Assembly: GCA_949948825.1 (NCBI GenBank)
Contig: CATLIJ010000093.1
Location: 1 to 8,788, forward strand
Reading direction: 5' to 3'
DNA from: an uncultured Clostridiaceae bacterium
GTDB taxonomy: Bacteria; Bacillota; Clostridia; Lachnospirales; Lachnospiraceae
Length of the DNA stretch: 8,788 nt
The translations under genes and the position numbers were made by a program. A model generated the notes under the pieces. That model saw nothing but the letters and a program-made list of their open reading frames with translations, searched no databases and had not been told where the DNA came from. Positions 1 to 5,269 of this stretch are shown here, piece by piece (the first letter of the stretch is position 1; the number at the start of each line of letters is the position of its first letter).

Positions 1-228
1 CACCATATACTGAATGTCAAAGAACTTCTCATGAGTCTCAAAGGCTCCCTCTTCTGGCTTAATGGTGGTATATTCCTGAATATTCGCCACCACTGTATCC
101 CCCACAATCGGATAGCTTCCCACAGAAAGCGCCCCAAGATCCGTCTCCTCCAGCCACTTGTAAGCTGCCAGGAACTTGTCCTCCAGATAATTATACTTCT
201 TTGCAATTGAAATGTTTGAGAAAAACAT
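1..228 (-). CDS. YhcH/YjgK/YiaL family protein, N-terminal part (cut by window edge)
   Basis: Seen: 76 codons read from ATG at 228 to the window edge with no stop, so the C-terminal half is missing; the family is usually about 150 residues. The protein starts MFFSNISIAKKY and contains the family signature E64-T-H66 followed by F-F-D71-I-Q73. The His and acidic residues here are expected metal ligands of this cupin-like fold. The start at 228 is preferred over the in-frame ATG at 234 because an AAAGGAGG ribosome site (237-244) sits 8 nt from 228 but only 2 nt from 234. Known: characterised relatives include E. coli YhcH/NanQ, linked to sialic acid anomer handling, and YjgK/TabA. Inferred: a cytosolic sugar or sugar-acid processing enzyme with unknown substrate. 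It is divergent from a second family member starting at 413. Confidence 0.85.
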   Translation of the reverse strand, partial: MFFSNISIAKKYNYLEDKFLAAYKWLEETDLGALSVGSYPIVGDTVVANIQEYTTIKPEEGAFETHEKFFDIQYMV

Positions 229-277
229 CCCCATCTCCTCCTTTTTCTGCGGAATTTATCGCGGTTTATGTATATAC

Positions 278-306
278 AAAATAACATAATAAAAGCCTGT
301 TTGCAA
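278..306 (-). promoter_or_regulatory. Possible promoter of the left YhcH-family gene
   Basis: On the minus strand, TTGCAA (301-306) is followed after 17 nt by TATTTT (278-283), which would start transcription about 40 nt before the ribosome binding site. The -10 match is weak. The neighbouring 10-bp palindrome TGTATATACA (269-278) overlaps its edge. This is a guess from spacing and AT content; other hexamers in the same AT-rich stretch could serve. Confidence 0.28.
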
Positions 307-367
307 CTGTTTTTTTGTCATTTTTCACATTTTCTTATTTATCTCACCATTACAAGATAAAATATAG

Positions 368-373
368 TATAAT
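368..373 (+). promoter_or_regulatory. -10 element of the right YhcH-family gene
   Basis: A consensus TATAAT lies 40 nt before the ATG at 413, placing the expected transcription start near 380. No good -35 hexamer is found at 16-18 nt spacing (the bases at 345-350 do not match), so it may be a weak or activator-dependent promoter. Its position argues that the in-frame ATG at 380 is not the translation start. Confidence 0.5.
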
Positions 374-412
374 AGACTTATGCTTAAAAACAAAAAAGAA
401 AAGGAGAACCCC

Positions 413-931
413 ATGTTTTACGGAAATGTACACAATGCAAACATTGACCAGCAGATTGCGCTTCTTCCCAAAGCTCTGCAAAGTGCTGTCCGTTTTTTAA
501 AGGAAACAGACCTTGTGTCCCATGAACCAGGGAAATTTGATCTTGAGCTGGACGGAGTCCCCATGATTTTACAGGTTTTAGACCTGACAACCGCCCCAAG
601 AGAGACCCTGCGTCCGGAGATTCACCGGAAAAATATTGATGTTCAGTTCCTGGCTTCCGGCGGACCTGAACTGGCTGGGTTTTATAATGATGACGGCGCC
701 AGCACAGTGGAGGAAGATCTGTTAGACAGTCCGCGGGATATTCTGTTCTATCACAATCATCCCAATGCCCCGGAAGGCATCATCCGGATGATTCCCGGAG
801 TATTTGCTGTCTATTTTCCGTGGGATGTACATATCCCTGCCATCCAGGCAGGAGACGCCCCTGCCCCCATTCGGAAGATTGTCATAAAGGTTCCCCTGGA
901 TGCCTGCTTAGAATCCAATCCTCCGCAGTGA
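413..931 (+). CDS. YhcH/YjgK/YiaL family protein (cupin-fold, sugar-acid related)
   Basis: A complete 172-residue protein, near the usual family length. Seen: the family pattern E69-I-H71 then N-I-D76-V-Q78, and later a block with F135-P-W-D138-V-H140-I-P. These are the conserved acidic and His positions expected to hold a metal in the beta-barrel. The ATG at 413 is chosen because AAGGAG (401-406) sits 6 nt before it; an in-frame ATG at 380 would add 11 Lys-rich residues and coincide with the probable transcription start. There is no signal peptide, so it is cytosolic. Known: E. coli NanQ (YhcH) of this family is reported to act on sialic acid anomers, and others lie in sugar or beta-galactosidase clusters. 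No sialic acid or sugar pathway gene is in the window, so the substrate is unknown. It is divergent from a paralogue at 1..228 and convergent with the fusion gene ending at 974. Confidence 0.88.
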   Translation: MFYGNVHNANIDQQIALLPKALQSAVRFLKETDLVSHEPGKFDLELDGVPMILQVLDLTTAPRETLRPEIHRKNIDVQFLASGGPELAGFYNDDGASTVEEDLLDSPRDILFYHNHPNAPEGIIRMIPGVFAVYFPWDVHIPAIQAGDAPAPIRKIVIKVPLDACLESNPPQ

Positions 932-936
932 ACGTA

Positions 937-968
937 ACAAAGCCTCCTGCTCTGTCAGGAGGCTTTGT
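937..968. terminator. Intrinsic terminator hairpin between convergent genes
   Basis: A perfect 13-bp stem (937-949 pairs with 956-968) closes a 6-nt loop. It begins 6 nt after the plus-strand stop at 931 and ends 5 nt before the minus-strand stop at 974. The AAAG/CTTT base of the stem gives a short T-rich end on both strands; AAATTTT follows on the plus strand, while the minus strand has only a broken T-run. It probably serves both genes, better for the plus strand. Confidence 0.75.
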
Positions 969-973
969 AAATT

Positions 974-2233
974 TTATGCTTTAAATGCCTCATACTGCTT
1001 TTCAGGTCCCCCGCACACCGGACACCGCTCCGGAGCAGAATCTCCGGTCATAACATACCCGCAGATCGGGCATACATAGATTGCCTCCTCCTCAAAGCAT
1101 TCCATACGGGAAGCTTTCTTTAACAGGCTGGCATGCTCCTTCTCCGCTGCTGCTGCCCCCCGATATGCCTGTTCTGCCAGAGGACTCTCCTGCTCTCTGG
1201 CATATCCGGCCATCATTTTATAAAAATGTTCGTGTTCAAATTCCTCTCCCGGCACATAGGTTCCCACTGCCTCCGCAAAAGAACCAGGCCGTTCCAAAAC
1301 CGAATAAAAATTCCTTGCATGATAATATTCAGAAGCAGCAAGAGCCTGAAACAGGTTGGCAATCCGGCCCAGCCCTCTTCTTCTGGCCCGGTCTGCAAAC
1401 ATCAAATATTTAAAATGTGCCAGCAGCTCTGCCTCCACGGTCTCCTGAAGCTTTTCCTTAAGTATTCCCTTCTCCCTTTCCCTGCCATAGCAATCCTCTG
1501 AAAGGTCTGCAATCCGGTAATTCAGGATTCCCTCCTTCTGATAAAAATGAACCACATGATGCTCCACATCCCATGCCCGTATATCCTTTGACACGTCCTC
1601 AATCATGGCGCCCCCGCCGCCAGTGCAAATCAGGCGGATTCCATCCACCTCATCCTCAAACCGGGAATGAACATGACCGCAAAGAAGATATTTCACCTTT
1701 TCCCTCCAGGGACCATAAGCTTCCTTCAGACGGGAAAATTCCTCCTCTGACACACAGTTTAAAATAAAGTGGTTGGGAACTGGTATATGAAAAGCAATCA
1801 CAGCCTGACGGACATCTTCTCTGGCCAGTACTCTGGACAAAAGCGCCAGCCCCTCCTCCTCAAAAGTGCGAAAGGCATTGTCCAGCACAATGACCGTAAA
1901 ATCATCTGCCATCAAAGCATAGTTTTTCCGGCCAAAATATTCCAGGTAAGCTCCTGTATCATGGTTTCCTCTAAGACAATACACATCATTTCCAGCCAGT
2001 GCCTCTGTCATCTCCTGGATCAGCTGATAGTGATGACTGGTTCCTGCCGGCACTAAATCTCCTGCAATCAAAGTAATGTCATCCTTGCTGCTCTCCTCCA
2101 GGGCGCCTGCATATACCTTCATATTATAAGTGCCAAGCCCCTCACATCCCGGATCTCCAATCACGCCCATGGAATGGACATTTTCCAGACGCACAATCTC
2201 CTCATCCACTTTTATCATTCTTTTTCTGTTCAT
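974..2233 (-). CDS. Metallophosphoesterase-rubrerythrin-rubredoxin fusion protein
   Basis: One uninterrupted 419-residue frame holds three modules. Residues about 20-235 are a calcineurin-like phosphoesterase with G58-D59, G89-N90-H91-D92, F148-H149 and G186-H187-V-H189; the first motif reads D27-P-G29 instead of the usual D-x-H. Residues about 258-375 are a four-helix diiron rubrerythrin with E269 (E-x2-A-x3-Y block), E302-x2-H305, E333-x2-H336 and E364-x2-H367. Residues 386-417 are a rubredoxin-like knuckle, C388-x2-C391 and C404-x2-C407 with 12 residues between the pairs, as in classical rubrerythrin. Known: rubrerythrins reduce hydrogen peroxide in anaerobes using electrons passed through the rubredoxin site; calcineurin-like enzymes hydrolyse phosphoesters. 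Inferred: a cytosolic, stress-linked phosphoesterase coupled to a peroxide-reacting centre; substrate unknown. The ATG at 2233 has GGAG (2241-2244) 7 nt upstream. It is a single-gene unit with its own promoter. Confidence 0.9.
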   Translation of the reverse strand: MNRKRMIKVDEEIVRLENVHSMGVIGDPGCEGLGTYNMKVYAGALEESSKDDITLIAGDLVPAGTSHHYQLIQEMTEALAGNDVYCLRGNHDTGAYLEYFGRKNYALMADDFTVIVLDNAFRTFEEEGLALLSRVLAREDVRQAVIAFHIPVPNHFILNCVSEEEFSRLKEAYGPWREKVKYLLCGHVHSRFEDEVDGIRLICTGGGGAMIEDVSKDIRAWDVEHHVVHFYQKEGILNYRIADLSEDCYGREREKGILKEKLQETVEAELLAHFKYLMFADRARRRGLGRIANLFQALAASEYYHARNFYSVLERPGSFAEAVGTYVPGEEFEHEHFYKMMAGYAREQESPLAEQAYRGAAAAEKEHASLLKKASRMECFEEEAIYVCPICGYVMTGDSAPERCPVCGGPEKQYEAFKA

Positions 2234-2284
2234 TTTCCTTCTCCAGCCTTTCTCCCAAAGACAGCAGGTCTTTTTGGTGCTACC

Positions 2285-2312
2285 ATTATATCAAATTTTT
2301 TCCTGTTTTCAA
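2285..2312 (-). promoter_or_regulatory. Sigma-A promoter of the phosphoesterase-rubrerythrin gene
   Basis: On the minus strand, TTGAAA (2307-2312) and a consensus TATAAT (2285-2290) are separated by 16 nt. TGA directly before the -10 makes it an extended -10 promoter. Transcription should begin near 2278, giving a leader of about 45 nt before the ATG at 2233. I see no PerR-like inverted repeat over it, although peroxide control would fit the gene. Confidence 0.72.
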
Positions 2313-2384
2313 ACCACTATTTTTCCGTCAAAAAAACAACCAGATTTTTCTAAAAATCCTCTCGAAAATTAGTAAAAAATAAGA

Positions 2385-2413
2385 TTGCTTTTTCAGACCG
2401 AAAAGAGTAAATT
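2385..2413 (+). promoter_or_regulatory. Probable promoter of the MATE exporter gene
   Basis: TTGCTT (2385-2390) and TAAATT (2408-2413) are separated by 17 nt, placing the transcription start near 2420 and leaving a leader of about 45 nt before the ATG at 2467. The -10 match is moderate. An inverted repeat (2406-2422) covers the -10 and the start region. A rival pair, TTGGCA and TAGAAT nearer the gene, has only 15-nt spacing and is less likely. Confidence 0.45.
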
Positions 2414-2422
2414 AAGTTTACT
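2406..2422. promoter_or_regulatory. Inverted repeat, candidate operator for the MATE gene
   Basis: AGTAAA-TTAAG-TTTACT: two perfect 6-bp arms around a 5-nt centre. It overlaps the putative -10 element and lies 44 nt before the exporter start. Drug exporters of this kind are often held off by MarR- or TetR-type repressors binding such a site, but no regulator gene is adjacent here. AT-rich arms of this length can also arise by chance. Confidence 0.35.
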
Positions 2423-2466
2423 GTTTTGGCAGCAGAAAAGCAACAATAGAATGCGAGGTAAACTAT

Positions 2467-3885
2467 ATGACAAACCAAAAAGTGAAGGATATGACATCCG
2501 GATCTCCGGCAAAGCTGATTCTGGGATTTTTTATTCCAATGGTTTTCGGCCTTTTATTTCAGCAGCTATATAACATGGTGGATACAATCATTGTGGGAAA
2601 ATATTTAGGCGTCAATGCTCTGGCAGCCGTGGGCTCCACTGGTTCTGTCAACTTTATGATTATTGGGTTCTGCATCGGCGTGTGCAATGGCTTTGCCATT
2701 CCTGTGGCACAAAAATTCGGAGAGAAAAGCATAAGCCAGCTTCGGCAGTTTGCTGCCAACGGAGCATGGCTTTCCCTTGGATTTGCAGCTGTTATGACAA
2801 CTGTGGTATGTGTGCTGTGCCGGAATATCCTGATATGGATGAACACCCCGGAAGATATTATTGACTCTGCCTATAGTTACATTTTTGTGATTTTCCTGGG
2901 AATCCCTGCCACATACTTATATAACATGGTATCCGGAATCATCCGGTCTTTGGGAGACAGCAAAACCCCTTTGTATTTCCTGGTGATGTCCTCTGTGTTG
3001 AATGTAGCCCTGGATCTGTTTATGATTATTGTGCTGAAAATGGGAGTGGCAGGAGCTGCCTGGGCCACTGTAATCTCCCAGGCTGTGTCCGGAATTCTCT
3101 GCCTGATGTATATGATAAAGCATTTTGAGATTCTTCACATGACAAAAGAGGAGGCTGTGCCAGATAAAAGCATGATGAAGACTTTGTGCGGAATCGGAAT
3201 CCCCATGGGACTTCAATATTCCATCACAGCCATTGGAAGCATTATCCTTCAGGCTGCAGTCAACGGCCTGGGCTCCATGTCTGTGGCTGCCATGACTGCT
3301 GCCTCCAAAATCGGCATGTTCTTCTGCTGTCCCTTTGATGCCCTGGGCTCTACCATGGCCACCTATGGAGGGCAGAACATAGGAGCCAGGAAGCTTCACC
3401 GGATTGGAGAAGGCTTAAAAGCAGCTGTTCTCATGGGAACCGCATACTCCCTTCTTGCCCTGGCTGTGCTTTTCCTTTTTGGCAACACCATTGCCCTGTT
3501 GTTTTTGGACGCAGATGAGGTACAGATCCTGGGACAGGTAAAACAATATTTGTTAATCACCAGCACCTTTTTCATCCCTCTTGTTTTGGTGAATGTTGTG
3601 CGGTTTTTGATTCAGGGAATGGGATATTCCAAACGGGCAGTGCTTGCCGGTGTATGTGAGATGGCGGCCCGCGCCGCGGTGGGATTTCTGCTGGTACCCC
3701 GCTTTGGCTTTCTGGCCGCGTGTTTTGCCAGCCCCAGCGCCTGGATTGCCGCAGATTTGTTCCTGGTGCCTTCTTACTTAAGCATCATGAAAAAGCTTTA
3801 CAAAGACCAGGGAACTCCCCTTTCCGATACCTCTGTGGAGACAAAAGAAAGACATTCCTTCAAAGGAATCCTTAAACGTGTTTAA
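2467..3885 (+). CDS. MATE family multidrug/metabolite efflux transporter
   Basis: A 472-residue, highly hydrophobic protein with about twelve membrane segments in two homologous halves, the usual MATE length and plan. Seen: the N-terminal half has the F-Q-Q-L-Y-N-M-V-D39 helix followed by I-I-V-G-K-Y-L-G. It also has the loop A77-I-P-V-A-Q-K-F-G-E and R160-S-L-G-D-S-K-T-P. The second half repeats the pattern with Y300-G-G-Q-N-I-G-A-R-K and R379-F-L-I-Q-G-M-G. About 30 charged or polar residues form a cytosolic C-terminal tail. Known: MATE proteins export cationic drugs or metabolites in exchange for sodium ions or protons; which ion or substrate applies here cannot be told. The start is supported by GAGGT 7 nt upstream. 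The gene has its own promoter and ends against a hairpin shared with the convergent sensor operon. A short GC-rich patch (about 3660-3750) breaks the otherwise even codon use. Confidence 0.93.
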   Translation: MTNQKVKDMTSGSPAKLILGFFIPMVFGLLFQQLYNMVDTIIVGKYLGVNALAAVGSTGSVNFMIIGFCIGVCNGFAIPVAQKFGEKSISQLRQFAANGAWLSLGFAAVMTTVVCVLCRNILIWMNTPEDIIDSAYSYIFVIFLGIPATYLYNMVSGIIRSLGDSKTPLYFLVMSSVLNVALDLFMIIVLKMGVAGAAWATVISQAVSGILCLMYMIKHFEILHMTKEEAVPDKSMMKTLCGIGIPMGLQYSITAIGSIILQAAVNGLGSMSVAAMTAASKIGMFFCCPFDALGSTMATYGGQNIGARKLHRIGEGLKAAVLMGTAYSLLALAVLFLFGNTIALLFLDADEVQILGQVKQYLLITSTFFIPLVLVNVVRFLIQGMGYSKRAVLAGVCEMAARAAVGFLLVPRFGFLAACFASPSAWIAADLFLVPSYLSIMKKLYKDQGTPLSDTSVETKERHSFKGILKRV

Positions 3886-3935
3886 AAATGGCAGCCGTTC
3901 AGACAAGGCATCTTCTTGCCCGTCTGAACGGTTGC
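3883..3935 (-). terminator. Terminator of the kinase/binding-protein operon
   Basis: A 14-bp stem with one G-U pair (3891-3904 with 3922-3935) contains a further short GGCA/TGCC pairing in its loop. Read on the minus strand it begins 17 nt after the solute-binding gene stop at 3953 and is followed by ATTTTTAAA, a proper T-run. On the plus strand it follows the exporter stop by 5 nt but lacks a T-run (GAAAAATG follows). It should therefore terminate the minus operon well and the exporter transcript poorly, where it may instead protect the 3' end. Confidence 0.72.
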
Positions 3936-3952
3936 GAAAAATGCGATACGCT

Positions 3953-5266
3953 TCAGCGCAGGGCTTCCTCCTGAAGGCGGTCAAATTCTGCCATACACTC
4001 CTCCACACTGGCCCCTTCCATCAGTTTCCGGACAATCAGGCAGGTGTTGCCCCACTGTTCTACCTTAATCCCTGCATTGGAGGCAAGCACATACACATTC
4101 TCCTTTACCCGGTCACTCAAAGGCTGTAAAGCAGGAACATATTCCACCTCCACATTTTTTGAGGGGGAAATGACCTGATTAATCTTTGCATAAATCTCCA
4201 GAGATTCCTCCGAGGTAATCAAATTCAATACAGCCTTTGCCTCCTCCAGGTGCTCTGCCTCTGCTCCAATGCCATATCCGGTCATGGACATCACAGGCAT
4301 CTGGCCCCTGCTGCTGGGGAAGCCAATCACCTGCATTTCAAAATCCGGATTTCCATAAGCAGTATCTGTGTTGGCAGCTCCCCAGTATGCCATTACAATC
4401 GGCGTTTTCTGAGCCAGAAAATCCGGCCCCTCCCCCTCTATGGCCTCATAAGTCAGGGCAGTCCGGGCATCAATATATCCCCGGTCCATTAGCTCCTTCA
4501 AAAATTCAAATCCAGGCCGCATATAATCACTGAGCTTTCGCTCCCCTTTGTTTAAAGCTTCTATCTCTGCCTCCGTATTGCCCCCATTGTACAAATCCGC
4601 AAAGCTATAGGCAAAAACAAAGGTTTCCAGCCACCAGCGGTTAGCACCTATGGGAGTCTGGATTCCGTTTTCCTTCAATACCTTACAGCATTCTATCAGA
4701 TCCTCCGGCTTTTCCGGCAGGGAAAGGTTATATCGGTCAAACATTTCCTTGTTGACAAACATTCCGTAAACCACAACCTCCTGGGGAATACCCACCAACT
4801 TTCCGTCAACTGTGTTGGCAGCCTTTACCACATCCCGCAGATTCTTTGCACTTTCCAGTTCGGATAAGTCCAAAAGCCTCCCCTCCTCCCCAAGCTTCTG
4901 AAGAGTGTCCGGATTCATCAAATACAAATCATCCATATTATTTCTGGCCCGGTTCAGGAGAACTTCATCATACGTCTTATCCTTATAATTATCTGCTGTG
5001 TAGGTCTCATACTCCACAATCAGCCCCAGCTCCTTCTCAGCATTGCCAACAGTGATGTCCACTGCAGTTCTGGCAACATTATCTGCATTGGGATTGGTCT
5101 TTTCCATTGGCACAAACAGGCTCACCACCTTTTTTTCCTCTTCTCTCTCTGTCACCAGATTTACCTGAGACGACTCTGCCTTGCAGGCGGTTATTGCCAG
5201 TGCAACTACTGCTGCCATTCCAATCACAGACCATTTTTTCCGGTCTCCCTTTCTGCCTTTTTGCAT
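3953..5266 (-). CDS. Extracellular solute-binding lipoprotein (family 1), next to sensor kinase
   Basis: A 437-residue lipoprotein. Seen: a basic N-terminus (several Lys/Arg in residues 1-11), a hydrophobic stretch and the lipobox I25-T-A-C28, predicting lipid attachment at Cys28 and display on the outer face of the membrane. The rest resembles family 1 (sugar-type) binding proteins: a N-K-E-M-F-D-R-Y segment after V-V-Y-G-M-F, an aromatic-rich N-R-W-W-L-E-T-F stretch, and an A-Y-W-G-A hinge-like region. Known: such proteins bind sugars or other small ligands for ABC importers. No permease or ATPase gene follows; the gene ends at a terminator. It starts 3 nt after the kinase stop, with AAAGGG 7 nt before the ATG inside the kinase end, suggesting translational coupling. 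Inferred: it presents ligand to the kinase, as in the XylFII-LytS and HptA-HptRS systems, though it could also serve a distant importer. Ligand unknown. Confidence 0.87.
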   Translation of the reverse strand: MQKGRKGDRKKWSVIGMAAVVALAITACKAESSQVNLVTEREEEKKVVSLFVPMEKTNPNADNVARTAVDITVGNAEKELGLIVEYETYTADNYKDKTYDEVLLNRARNNMDDLYLMNPDTLQKLGEEGRLLDLSELESAKNLRDVVKAANTVDGKLVGIPQEVVVYGMFVNKEMFDRYNLSLPEKPEDLIECCKVLKENGIQTPIGANRWWLETFVFAYSFADLYNGGNTEAEIEALNKGERKLSDYMRPGFEFLKELMDRGYIDARTALTYEAIEGEGPDFLAQKTPIVMAYWGAANTDTAYGNPDFEMQVIGFPSSRGQMPVMSMTGYGIGAEAEHLEEAKAVLNLITSEESLEIYAKINQVISPSKNVEVEYVPALQPLSDRVKENVYVLASNAGIKVEQWGNTCLIVRKLMEGASVEECMAEFDRLQEEALR

Positions 5267-5269
5267 ACC

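Noticed and set aside
380..412. Upstream in-frame ATG extending the right YhcH-family protein by 11 residues
   Set aside because: It coincides with the expected transcription start after TATAAT at 368-373 and has no ribosome site, whereas ATG at 413 has AAGGAG 6 nt upstream and matches the family start.
2234..2384. Possible small RNA or riboswitch in the gap upstream of the fusion gene and exporter
   Set aside because: The stretch is AT-rich with no stable hairpin or conserved riboswitch core that I can see; the promoters account for it.
2917..3399. 160-codon open frame antisense to the MATE gene
   Set aside because: Low-complexity His/Ser/Gly-rich translation, no ribosome site, and it lies fully inside a strongly supported gene on the other strand.
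3891..3935. Long inverted repeat as a mobile element end or attachment site
   Set aside because: Its position between two convergent stop codons and the T-run on the minus strand explain it as a terminator; no transposase or integrase is nearby.
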